Assembly (NCBI GenBank): GCA_902764875.1
Contig: CACWXP010000007.1
Coordinates: 1-64,000, forward strand
Direction: 5' to 3'
Length of the DNA stretch: 64,000 nucleotides
From: an uncultured Eubacteriales bacterium
GTDB lineage: Bacteria > Bacillota > Clostridia > Christensenellales > Aristaeellaceae
Under the pieces are notes generated by a model. The model did not search any database. It had not been told where the DNA came from and saw nothing but the letters and a program-made list of their open reading frames with translations. Position 1 is the first letter of the stretch. Every line of letters begins with the position of its first letter. Position numbers and translations under genes: made by a program. Positions 27,625 to 36,554 of the stretch are shown in pieces.

Positions 27625-28620
27625 ATGAGGAAAGCAATGGCTGTACTGCTCGCTGTGCTGTTTGTTTTCTCGGCTGTTTCGGCCGGCGCCGAAGCGGCGG
27701 AAAACAAAAAGATCATTTTCTGCCTGGACTGGACGCCCAACACCAACCACACCGGCATCTATGCTGCAGAGGCGCTGGGCTATTACAGGGAGGAAGGGAT
27801 TGACGTTGCGATCGTTCAGCCGCCGGAGAACGGAGCGGTGCTGATGTGCGCGGCCGGACAGGCGCAGTTTGCCATCGACGCCCAGGACACCATGGCCGCA
27901 ATGCTCGACCTGGACGAGCCTCTCGGGGTGACCGCCGTTGCAACCATTCTGCAGCACAACACTTCCGGTATTCTTTCCCGGAAGGGGGATGGCATCACAT
28001 CCGCCAGGGGCCTGGAAAACAAGATCTACGCCACCTGGGACAGCCCCATCGAGCTGGCAATGCTGAAGTACTGCATGGAAAAAGAAGGCGGCGACTTCAG
28101 CACGCTGAAGCTGGTTCCGAACAACATTACGGACGAACCGGCAGCCCTGACCGCGCACCAGATCGACGCGGTATGGGTCTTCTACGGCTGGAGCGGCATC
28201 AACGCCGAAGTGAGCGGCGTGGCATGCGACTACTGGGATTTCGCCTCCGTGAGCGAAGAACTGGACTACTACACGCCGGTCATTCTGGCGAACAACGATT
28301 TCCTGCAGGACGATCCGGAGACCGCCCGGGCGTTCCTGCGCGCCACGGCGAAGGGATACAAATATGCTGCGGAGCATCCCGAGGAAGCCGCGGAGATGCT
28401 GATTGCCGGAGATACCACCGGGGCACTGGAAGACGCCCGGGATCTTGTGATGGCAAGCCAGAAATGGCTGGCGGGGCGCTATTTTGATGAAGGCGCTGCC
28501 TGGGGCGTTATGTCGCCGGAGAGATGGAACGGATTCTACGGGTGGCTGTACGCAAACGGCCTTTGCACCCATGACCTGACGGACCGCGGATTTACGAACG
28601 ACTATCTGCCTGAGGAATAA
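27625..28620 (+). CDS. thiY: ABC transporter substrate-binding protein, thiamine precursor (ThiY/NMT1-like)
   Basis: About 331 residues from the ATG at 27625 behind GGAGGG. A signal peptide ends near GAEAAE; the mature protein begins with FCLDWTPNTNHTGIYAA, the hallmark of NMT1/THI5-like proteins that bind formyl-aminopyrimidine or hydroxymethylpyrimidine. No lipobox cysteine was seen, so anchoring is unclear. It lies between the permease and ATPase genes under the TPP riboswitch. Confidence 0.88.
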   Translation: MRKAMAVLLAVLFVFSAVSAGAEAAENKKIIFCLDWTPNTNHTGIYAAEALGYYREEGIDVAIVQPPENGAVLMCAAGQAQFAIDAQDTMAAMLDLDEPLGVTAVATILQHNTSGILSRKGDGITSARGLENKIYATWDSPIELAMLKYCMEKEGGDFSTLKLVPNNITDEPAALTAHQIDAVWVFYGWSGINAEVSGVACDYWDFASVSEELDYYTPVILANNDFLQDDPETARAFLRATAKGYKYAAEHPEEAAEMLIAGDTTGALEDARDLVMASQKWLAGRYFDEGAAWGVMSPERWNGFYGWLYANGLCTHDLTDRGFTNDYLPEE

Positions 28621-28625
28621 ACCGG

Positions 28626-29375
28626 ATGGAACTGCTTCGAACCGACCGGATCACCAAATCCTATCAGGACCGGACGATTGTGCGGGACATCAGCATCCAC
28701 CTGGAAAAGCAGGAGCTGATTTCGCTGCTGGGGCTGAGCGGATCCGGGAAAACGACGATCCTGAACATCATGTCCGGACTGGTGCAGCCGGACAGCGGGA
28801 AAGTCTTCCTGGAAGACCGGGACATTACCGGGCAGCCGGGACAGATCAGCTATATGCTGCAGAAGGATCTGATGCTGCCCCACAAGCGGGTGATCGATAA
28901 CGTGGCGCTGCCGCTGGTGATCGCCGGCATGGGGAAAAAGGAAGCCAGGGAGAAGGCGGATCCATATTTTGCCCGGTTCGACCTGGAGGGGACGCAGATG
29001 CTCTATCCGAGCCAGATGTCAGGAGGGATGCGGCAGCGCGCCGCCCTGCTGCGGACCTATCTGAGTTCCCGGGGCGTGATCCTGCTGGACGAACCCTTTT
29101 CGGCGCTGGACATGATCACCCGGGAGCAGCTTCATGCCTGGTATCTGGACATCATGGCAGAAATGAAGCTGTCCACGATCCTGATCACCCACGACGCGGA
29201 CGAGGCCATCAAGCTGTCGGACAGAATCTATATTCTGGCCGGCAGTCCGGGGGAGATCCGCCATGAATTCAGGATCGACGTGCCCCGGGATGAAAGAAAG
29301 GAATTCAACGTGACGCCGGAATTTGCCGCGTGGAAGCGGCAGATCCGCGACGCCCTGCGGGAGTCCGCGGAATAA
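28626..29375 (+). CDS. thiZ: ABC transporter ATP-binding protein, thiamine precursor (ThiZ-like)
   Basis: The 249-residue ATPase has Walker A GLSGSGKTT, signature MSGGMRQRAAL, Walker B VILLDEPFSALD and the switch histidine in ILITHDADEA. It pairs with the SsuC-type permease and the NMT1-like binding protein to complete the importer. It starts five bases after the previous stop. Confidence 0.88.
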   Translation: MELLRTDRITKSYQDRTIVRDISIHLEKQELISLLGLSGSGKTTILNIMSGLVQPDSGKVFLEDRDITGQPGQISYMLQKDLMLPHKRVIDNVALPLVIAGMGKKEAREKADPYFARFDLEGTQMLYPSQMSGGMRQRAALLRTYLSSRGVILLDEPFSALDMITREQLHAWYLDIMAEMKLSTILITHDADEAIKLSDRIYILAGSPGEIRHEFRIDVPRDERKEFNVTPEFAAWKRQIRDALRESAE

Positions 29376-29405
29376 GCCGGGGCGCCGCATAAGGAGGGAA
29401 GAACC

Positions 29406-30026
29406 ATGGCCCGGTGCGTGATCATCGGCGGAGCGGAAATCGCCGACTACGGACGAGCACGCGGCATGCTGCGGGGTGATGATTTCTTTATCTGCTGCGA
29501 CGGGGGCCTGAACCACGCGGAAGGGCTGGGGATCCGGCCGGATCTGATCGTGGGCGATTTCGATTCCCATGAACGGCCGGACACCGACACGGAAACGATC
29601 GTGCTGCCGCGGGAGAAGGACGACACGGACACCGTTTATGCGGCCCGGGAGGCTGTGCGCCGGGGATTCGGGGAGTTCCTGCTGATCGGCGTGACCGGCG
29701 GGAGATTTGACCACACCTTCGGGAACATCTCCCTGCTTTTGTATCTGGATGCCATCGGGAAAAAGGCGCAGATCCTGGACGATACTTCCCTGATGGAGAT
29801 TGTTTCGGGAGAGGCGGCTTCGATCGACGGATCCTTTTCCTTTTTCTCGCTGCTGAACATCAGCGGAACGGCCAGGAATATTACGATCCGCGGGGCTAAA
29901 TATCCCCTGAACGGCGGGGAAATCACCAGCGAGTATCAGTACGGCATCAGCAACGAGGTGCTGCCCGGGGAAACGGCGACGGTTTCCGTCGGGGAGGGGA
30001 AACTGCTGCTGGTCAAGGTTTTCTGA
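29406..30026 (+). CDS. thiN: Thiamine pyrophosphokinase
   Basis: The 206-residue protein has CCDGGLNHA, PDLIVGDFDS and EKDDTDTVYA, the active-site segments of TPK, followed by GVTGGRFDH. It converts thiamine to TPP, the ligand of the riboswitch that controls the operon. AAGGAGG precedes the ATG. Confidence 0.92.
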   Translation: MARCVIIGGAEIADYGRARGMLRGDDFFICCDGGLNHAEGLGIRPDLIVGDFDSHERPDTDTETIVLPREKDDTDTVYAAREAVRRGFGEFLLIGVTGGRFDHTFGNISLLLYLDAIGKKAQILDDTSLMEIVSGEAASIDGSFSFFSLLNISGTARNITIRGAKYPLNGGEITSEYQYGISNEVLPGETATVSVGEGKLLLVKVF

Positions 30027-30036
30027 GAAGCGGATT

Positions 30037-30103
30037 GCTGAGCCAAAGAGCGCAGAGAAAGACATTGAGTTCGGTGCTGCTGAGCGAAAGAGCACAGAGA
30101 AAG
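30037..30103. repeat. Two 25-base direct repeats after thiN
   Basis: GCTGAGCCAAAGAGCGCAGA and GCTGAGCGAAAGAGCACAGA, each followed by GAAAG, occur 42 bases apart in the intergenic region. Confidence 0.75.
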
Positions 30104-30112
30104 TATTTCATT

Positions 30113-30139
30113 CCGCGGTTTGACAGGGAAAAACCGCGG
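30113..30139. promoter_or_regulatory. Operator-like palindrome around a -35 element
   Basis: CCGCGGTTT and AAACCGCGG form a perfect 9-bp inverted repeat with a 9-base spacer centred near 30126. The TTGACA of the following promoter lies within it, so a bound repressor would block RNA polymerase. There is no T-run, so a terminator is less likely. Confidence 0.55.
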
Positions 30140-30148
30140 GCATATAAT
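30120..30148 (+). promoter_or_regulatory. Consensus sigma-A promoter
   Basis: TTGACA and TATAAT with exactly 17 bases between them. It should drive the Lgt-like membrane protein gene; the transcript would begin just before a stable leader hairpin. Confidence 0.85.
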
Positions 30149-30152
30149 GCAG

Positions 30153-30176
30153 GGGTCCGGTGGAAGCGCCGGACCC
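30153..30176 (+). promoter_or_regulatory. 5' leader hairpin
   Basis: GGGTCCGG pairs with CCGGACCC around an 8-base loop at the predicted transcript start, followed by only three T residues. It may protect the 5' end or act as a weak attenuator. Confidence 0.45.
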
Positions 30177-30211
30177 TTTGCGATACGGAGAACCGGGAGG
30201 TTTTTGGGAAA

Positions 30212-31171
30212 ATGATGCTGACGGACAGTCCGGCCTTTGCGGTCGGAATGATGCTGGCCGGCCTTGCGGCGGGCATGATCTGGTACGGTGTACGGCTGAA
30301 GAATCGCCGGATGCCGGTGAGCGCCGCCTGGATTGCGGCCTTGATTGGGCCGCTGCTGGCGCTGATCTGCGCGAAGGCGGGATATCTGCTGCACGATCTG
30401 GGCGGCGGTCTTTTTGACGGCGAATGGGATGAGATCACGGAGATCTGCGCCGAAAAGCTTTCCTTTGTCGGCGGGTGCGCCGGGATGATTGCCGGCGTCG
30501 TGCTGGCGGCGAAGATCAGCGGGATCCGACCGGGAAAGGCGCTGGATCTTTTCGCGGCGCCGGGATGCGTGTTCCTCTGCCTGGCCCGGATTGCCGAAGG
30601 CGGAATGGATACCATCGGCGTCGGCGACGAGGTGGAGGCGGCCTGGCTGCAGTTTTTCCCCATGACGATGCAGAACGGCTGGGGCGGGGCGTATCTGAGC
30701 GTGTTTGTGCTGGAGGCGCTGACGGCGCTGGTATGCCTGATTCCCGCCCTGCAAAAGAGGGAGGAGGGCGACCGGGCCGGCCTCGTGTTTGAACGGACGG
30801 CGGTGTGCCTGCTGGGCGCGCAGATCGGCTGGGAAATGCTGCTGCAGTACCCGTATATCCGCACGTTCATGACCAGCTTTGTGAGCCTGGAGCAGGTGCT
30901 GTGCGCCGTGTTCCTGATGGTGATCGTCGTTCGCGGCTGCCTGAAGGCCAAGAGATGGTGGCCGGTTCCGGTGACGGTTATGCTGCTCGGCATTAGCGCG
31001 TTTTTCCAGTTCTTCCGGGACAACAAGATCGAGCTGCCGGAAAGCTGGGAATGGGCGATGGAAAATGCGTGGACCATCTCCCTTACGGCTTTCCTGCTGA
31101 TCTCGGCGGCGCTGATTTTTACGGGGCTGAAGGCGGTGGCACCCGCCGGGAGGACGGAAGAAAAGAAGTAA
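30212..31171 (+). CDS. Lgt-like polytopic membrane protein
   Basis: About 319 residues from the ATG at 30212, 11 bases after GGAGG; the longer frame upstream covers the promoter and is not coding. It has seven or so membrane helices. LSFVGGCAGMIAG, ALDLFAAPG and LARIAEGG resemble the G-G, D-x-AP and R-x-G-x-x-x-x-E segments of prolipoprotein diacylglyceryl transferase. It is divergent and a housekeeping Lgt may be elsewhere, so this may be a paralog with another acceptor. Confidence 0.5.
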   Translation: MMLTDSPAFAVGMMLAGLAAGMIWYGVRLKNRRMPVSAAWIAALIGPLLALICAKAGYLLHDLGGGLFDGEWDEITEICAEKLSFVGGCAGMIAGVVLAAKISGIRPGKALDLFAAPGCVFLCLARIAEGGMDTIGVGDEVEAAWLQFFPMTMQNGWGGAYLSVFVLEALTALVCLIPALQKREEGDRAGLVFERTAVCLLGAQIGWEMLLQYPYIRTFMTSFVSLEQVLCAVFLMVIVVRGCLKAKRWWPVPVTVMLLGISAFFQFFRDNKIELPESWEWAMENAWTISLTAFLLISAALIFTGLKAVAPAGRTEEKK

Positions 31172-31195
31172 ATTGTTTTCAGAACGATGAAAGAT

Positions 31196-31212
31196 TGTAC
31201 ATAATTTGTAAC
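31196..31212. promoter_or_regulatory. WalR-box-like direct repeat upstream of the response regulator
   Basis: TGTACA-N5-TGTAAC: two hexamers at an exact 11-base period just upstream of the -35. It matches 11 of 12 positions of the published WalR consensus TGTWAH-N5-TGTWAH, suggesting autoregulation. Confidence 0.45.
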
Positions 31213-31218
31213 AAAGTC

Positions 31219-31247
31219 TTGCAATTCTGCTACAAATAAGATAAAAT
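31219..31247 (+). promoter_or_regulatory. Promoter of the two-component operon
   Basis: TTGCAA and TAAAAT are separated by 17 bases, about 35 bases upstream of the GTG start of the response regulator. Confidence 0.6.
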
Positions 31248-31280
31248 AAACCGATAGTGTTTTACGAAAGGGTGTTATCG

Positions 31281-31973
<693 letters not shown>

Positions 31974-33422
31974 ACGTTTTTTCGAAGCCAGCAGCATCAG
32001 GTGGAAGATCCTGCTGGCTTTTTTTGTCATCGTGGGTCTTTCCTTCGCCGTTGCGGCGACGAACCTGACCGGTCTGGTGAGGGACTATCTTTTTGAACAG
32101 CGGACACGGGAGGACAGCCTGCTGACGGAGAAGGCTGCTTTGGCGGTCGCGCCTTTTTTTGATGCGGCGGATCCGGAAAAGATCAACCAGACGCTGAAAG
32201 AAAACGCCCAGGCCATGGACGGACGGCTGATGCTGATCGATCAGGACGGAAAGGTGCAGTACGATACGCTGCTGGACATGAGCGGACACCGCCTGCAGCT
32301 GCAGGAAGTGCTGCAGGTGCTGAACGGAACGGCGGAGCAGGCTTACGGGATTCACTCCCCCGGCGAAAAGGACGCGGCCCGGATGGGCGGCAGCGAATAC
32401 AGCGGACAGCTGGCCTACAGCGTGCACGCGATGGACGGGGAAGACGGCCAGATCGGGGCGCTGCTGTTCGTGAGCCGGATCCAGAGCCTGATGGATTCCC
32501 TTGGAACGGTGCAGTGGCAGCTGATCAGCGTGTTCGTGCTGATCGCCATCGCGGCACTGGTGCTGGCCCTGTTTCTGAGTCAGATCCTGACAAAACCGAT
32601 TACTGAGATGAGCCGCTCCATGCGGAAGATGGGAAAGGGCGACCTGAGCGTCCGCGTGCCGGTGCGCGGCAGCGGCGAGCTTCGGGAACTGGCGGAAAAT
32701 TACAATACCATGGCGGCGCAGCTGGAACGCCTCGACAAGACGAGGAACCAGTTTGTTTCCAACGCCAGCCATGAACTGAAAACGCCCCTGACCACCATGA
32801 AAATCATGCTGGAAACGGTGATGTACCAGCCGGATATGCCGGAGGAACTGCGGCGGGAATTCATGCAGGACATGAACCATGAGATCGACCGGCTGACCGG
32901 CATCGTGACGGACCTGCTGACGCTGACCCGGATGGACGGGGACAAGAACGGAATGAAGCAGGAAGCCGTGGACATGAGCGCCCTGACGGAAGAAGTGATT
33001 CACATGCTGACGCCGGCGGCAGAGAAACGGGGGCAGCAGCTGGAAGGCAGCATCGAACCCGGGCTGCACATGATGGGCGACCGGGCCCGCCTGAACCAGA
33101 TTCTGTACAATCTGACGGACAATGCCATCAAATACTCGCCGGACGGAGGAAAAATTACGGTTTCCCTGCGGGAAGAACAGGAAAAACTCGTGTGGCGCGT
33201 GCGCGACAACGGTGTGGGCATTCCGGCGGAGGATCAGGAACATATTTTCGAACGGTTTTACCGGGTGGACAAGGCCAGAAGCCGGGAAACCGGCGGCACG
33301 GGCCTGGGCCTGAGCATTGTGAAACAGCTGGTGACCATGCACGGCGGGGAAATTACCGTACACAGCGAACCCAACCGCGGGTCGGAGTTCAAGGTCGTCT
33401 TTCCCCGGGGAGGTGCGGCGGA

Positions 33423-34943
33423 ATGAAAAAGAAAGCTTTATGCCTGCTGACGGCGCTGTGCCTGGCGGCTGTATTTCTGACCGGGTGCAGCCGGAAGGGC
33501 GGGGAGGAGACGGCGCCCGCGCCGACGCTGGCGCCCGCGACCGTATCCTGGGAAGCGCCGGACGGAGACCGGACGGTCGGCAAGCCGCGGGATTACCTGC
33601 TGTATGTTCCCGAAAAGAACCAGGCGGTGCTCGGAATCCGCAGCGTCCATCTGGAACAGGCCGACCTGAAAGGAACGACGGAGGAACTGGTGCGGCGGGT
33701 GCTGGCGGAAGTGAACGGGAACGGAGCCCTGCGAATCACCCGGGAACTGGAAATGTACCGGGATACGCCGGTGGAAATCAGCCGGGGCATCTGCACGGTG
33801 AATCTTTCCTCCTCTGCACTCCAGCTGAGCTACAGCGATTACTACAAACTTTCGGCGGCACTGGCCACCACCCTGTGCGAACTGGACGAAATTCTATATG
33901 TAAACGTACTGACGGCGGGACAGAGCGTGCCGATGGATTCACCCGGGCGCCTGCCCATGGGTACGCTGACCGGACACGCGGGTGAGAACCTTTCCGTGCT
34001 TTGGGAACAGATGGAAGCCCGCAGGACGCCCCAGGACGGGGATGCCGGGAAAACATCCCTCAGCACCCAGGCCACGGTGTACTATCCGCTGACGGACGGC
34101 CGGGGGATCGCGTGCGAAAGCCGCCGGATCACTTTTGAAGGGCAGACCGCAAGCCAGCTTTCCTCGGAACTGCTGAACGCAATGAGCGCGATTGTGCGCA
34201 GTGAAACCAAGAGCGAAAACGTGCCGGATCTGTGGGAGTACATGGTTCATGAGCCGGTGGCAAACGAGATGGAGGAAGGCGGAAAACTGATCACGCTCAG
34301 CTTCCGGGACGACCTGCAGGAGCTTGCCGACGGATGGAACACGGACATTTCCTGCCTGGCCGCAGCGGTGACGCTGACGCTGACCACTTTTGTTCCGGGA
34401 ACCGCGGCGGTGTGCTTCCGCCTTGGGGACAAGCCGGTGACGGAACTGAACAGCAACCGCTTCCGGATCGGGACGATTCTGGGCGGACTGATGCGCAGGA
34501 GCATGTTCATGCAGTTTCTGACCGGAAGCACCACCGTGTTTTTCGAAAAGGAAGGAAAACTGATCCGGGTTGAGAAACCCGTGGACCGGGAAACGGCCGA
34601 CAGCCCCCGGGTGCAGCTGGCGGCGCTGATGCAGGGGCCGGACAGCCGGGAAACGGAAAAGGGTATTTCCCCGACGCTGCCGGAAAGCATCCGGGAAGAC
34701 GATCTGATCGGTATCGCGCCGGAAGGGGACGTCATGCTGGTCAATCTCAGCGGACGATGCCGGGAGGAAATCGCCGCGTACGGCCCGGAAAAGGAACGGC
34801 TGCTGTGCTATGCCATTGTGAATACGCTGTGCGAAAACAACGGGATGAAGCGGGTGTGCTTCTTTTTTGAAGGGGAGCAGACGGAGCGGATTGCCGGGGA
34901 GATCTACTGGGCCGGGGAGTTCCTGTACAACCCTGAGGTTTGA
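33423..34943 (+). CDS. GerMN-domain lipoprotein
   Basis: About 506 residues from an ATG overlapping the kinase stop (ATGA). The signal ends in FLTGC, a lipobox. The body contains two GerMN-like repeats, visible as TEELVRRVLAEVNG...VNLSS and VQLAALMQGPDSRE...VMLVNLS. GerMN proteins act at the cell surface in sporulation, germination or kinase control. Translational coupling to the kinase suggests that it modulates the sensor, as WalH/WalI do (inference). Confidence 0.75.
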   Translation: MKKKALCLLTALCLAAVFLTGCSRKGGEETAPAPTLAPATVSWEAPDGDRTVGKPRDYLLYVPEKNQAVLGIRSVHLEQADLKGTTEELVRRVLAEVNGNGALRITRELEMYRDTPVEISRGICTVNLSSSALQLSYSDYYKLSAALATTLCELDEILYVNVLTAGQSVPMDSPGRLPMGTLTGHAGENLSVLWEQMEARRTPQDGDAGKTSLSTQATVYYPLTDGRGIACESRRITFEGQTASQLSSELLNAMSAIVRSETKSENVPDLWEYMVHEPVANEMEEGGKLITLSFRDDLQELADGWNTDISCLAAAVTLTLTTFVPGTAAVCFRLGDKPVTELNSNRFRIGTILGGLMRRSMFMQFLTGSTTVFFEKEGKLIRVEKPVDRETADSPRVQLAALMQGPDSRETEKGISPTLPESIREDDLIGIAPEGDVMLVNLSGRCREEIAAYGPEKERLLCYAIVNTLCENNGMKRVCFFFEGEQTERIAGEIYWAGEFLYNPEV

Positions 34944-34957
34944 TTAAAAATTTAATG

Positions 34958-35000
34958 TTAACATTGCGTTCATATTCCTGTCATAATCGGCCTCTATAAT
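34958..35000 (+). promoter_or_regulatory. htrA promoter with three 11-bp-spaced response-regulator half sites
   Basis: TTAACA, TTCATA and GTCATA start at 34958, 34969 and 34980, exactly 11 bases apart, followed by TATAAT at 34995. There is no recognisable -35, so the repeats occupy its place, as in activator-dependent PhoB/PhoP/WalR-type promoters. The linked response regulator is the obvious candidate. Confidence 0.6.
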
Positions 35001-35032
35001 GACCTCGAAAACCGAAAGGAGGTTTGATTACG

Positions 35033-36373
35033 ATGAAAAAGATTCTCAACAAAAAAGTCATGGGATATATCGCACTGGCGATGGTATGCGTGCTGGCGGG
35101 AACCGCGATCGGCCTTTCACAGCCGGCGGGCGCCGCGGAAACGGTGGTGCAGACTTCTCCCTTCACGGAGGCGATTGCCAAGGTTCGGGACAGCGTGGTC
35201 GGCGTTTACAACTACCAGGTGGTGAACACTTACGGCAGCGGATATGGCTACGGCTACGGAAACGGCAGCGGCAGCATGAACCCCTGGGACATCTTCGGTG
35301 ACTACTTTGGCTACGGCTACGGCTACGGCAACGGCAACGGTTACGGAAACGGCCGGGGCAACGGCAACGGAAACGGAAACCAGCAGCAGGAAGTCAAGTA
35401 TGCCAGCGGCAGCGGCGTCGTGATCGCGAAGGATTACGTCATCACGAACTACCATGTGGTGAAAGACTCCAGCAGCCTGAAGATCTCCATCGGCGGAGAC
35501 GATACCAATCTGTATGAAGCGACGGTGGCAGCCTCCGACGAAACCAAGGACGTCGCGGTGCTGCATGTGCCCGGTCTGCCCCTGGATCCGGTTGAAATCG
35601 GCGACAGCGATACCCTGATGGTCGGCGACTGGGTGGTCAACATCGGCAACGCCATCGGATTCACCGGAACCGTAACGGCGGGTATTGTTTCCGGTCTGGA
35701 CCGGGAGATTGAAAGCGACAGTGAATCCATCGACCGCTTCGGCCGGAAGTCGACGGCGATCAATACCATGATCCAGACTGACGCAGCCATTAACAGCGGC
35801 AACAGCGGCGGCGGCATGTTCAACACGGCCGGAGAGTTGATGGGCATTCCGACCCTGAAATACAGCGGAAGCCGTTATACCAGCGGTGCGAACATTGAAA
35901 GCATCGGCATGTGCATCCCGATCAACGAGGCGAAGGACGTGATCGCCCAGGCGCTGAGCGAACAGCCGGCTTCCGCCGAGCAGGATGAACAGACAGCCGT
36001 TGAACAAGAGGAACAGGTGCAGACGGGCCGGCTCGGAAAGCCCCGCCTCGGCGTGACGGTTTCTTCGATGCCCTCCACCAGCGGCATGTGGCCCCTCGGC
36101 GCTTATATCGTTGCCGTTGAAAGCGGCAGCCCCGCGGACAAGGCCGGACTGAAGCCCGGAGATATCCTGGTTGAAATGAACGGCGAAGTGATTACGAACA
36201 ACGATGATCTGATGAACGGACTGGATGCCTTCAAGGAGGGCGATACCGTGAAAGTGACGGTATGGCGGCCTGAAGAAGTCGGGAACGCGGAGAATTTCGA
36301 GATCAGCCGCCAGGGCGACTATGTGGAAAACATCGAAGTCGGACTGGCTATGCTGGACAACGTTGCGCAGTAA
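35033..36373 (+). CDS. HtrA/DegP-family serine protease with PDZ domain
   Basis: About 446 residues from the ATG ten bases after AGGAGG. An N-terminal membrane anchor is followed by a Gly/Tyr/Asn-rich linker (about residues 65-120), the trypsin-like domain with His (ITNYHVV), Asp (TKDVAVLHV) and Ser (NSGNSGGGM), an acidic Gln/Glu-rich spacer, and one PDZ domain (AGLKPGDILVEMNG). It should degrade or refold damaged extracytoplasmic proteins. It follows the WalRK-like operon with its own regulated promoter. Confidence 0.92.
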   Translation: MKKILNKKVMGYIALAMVCVLAGTAIGLSQPAGAAETVVQTSPFTEAIAKVRDSVVGVYNYQVVNTYGSGYGYGYGNGSGSMNPWDIFGDYFGYGYGYGNGNGYGNGRGNGNGNGNQQQEVKYASGSGVVIAKDYVITNYHVVKDSSSLKISIGGDDTNLYEATVAASDETKDVAVLHVPGLPLDPVEIGDSDTLMVGDWVVNIGNAIGFTGTVTAGIVSGLDREIESDSESIDRFGRKSTAINTMIQTDAAINSGNSGGGMFNTAGELMGIPTLKYSGSRYTSGANIESIGMCIPINEAKDVIAQALSEQPASAEQDEQTAVEQEEQVQTGRLGKPRLGVTVSSMPSTSGMWPLGAYIVAVESGSPADKAGLKPGDILVEMNGEVITNNDDLMNGLDAFKEGDTVKVTVWRPEEVGNAENFEISRQGDYVENIEVGLAMLDNVAQ

Positions 36374-36391
36374 GCGAAAAGACCTGTCATG

Positions 36392-36420
36392 GGCCGGAGA
36401 GCGGACGCTCTCCGGCCTTT
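36392..36420 (+). terminator. Rho-independent terminator after htrA
   Basis: GGCCGGAGAGC pairs perfectly with GCTCTCCGGCC around a GGAC loop, followed by a short T-run. Confidence 0.85.
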
Positions 36421-36478
36421 CCCGTTCCCCTGCGGAGAAAAATATACAAAAAAGGACGAGAAACGACCAAATATTCGC

Positions 36479-36507
36479 TTTTCAAGCGGCAAAAAATGAA
36501 GTATAAT
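36479..36507 (+). promoter_or_regulatory. Promoter of the PRPP synthetase-like gene
   Basis: TTTTCA and TATAAT with 17 bases between them, about 48 bases upstream of the start codon. Confidence 0.5.
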
Positions 36508-36554
36508 GCTTATGTGTGTGTCAATGTCCTTTTGACCGTAGAGGGAGGAACACC

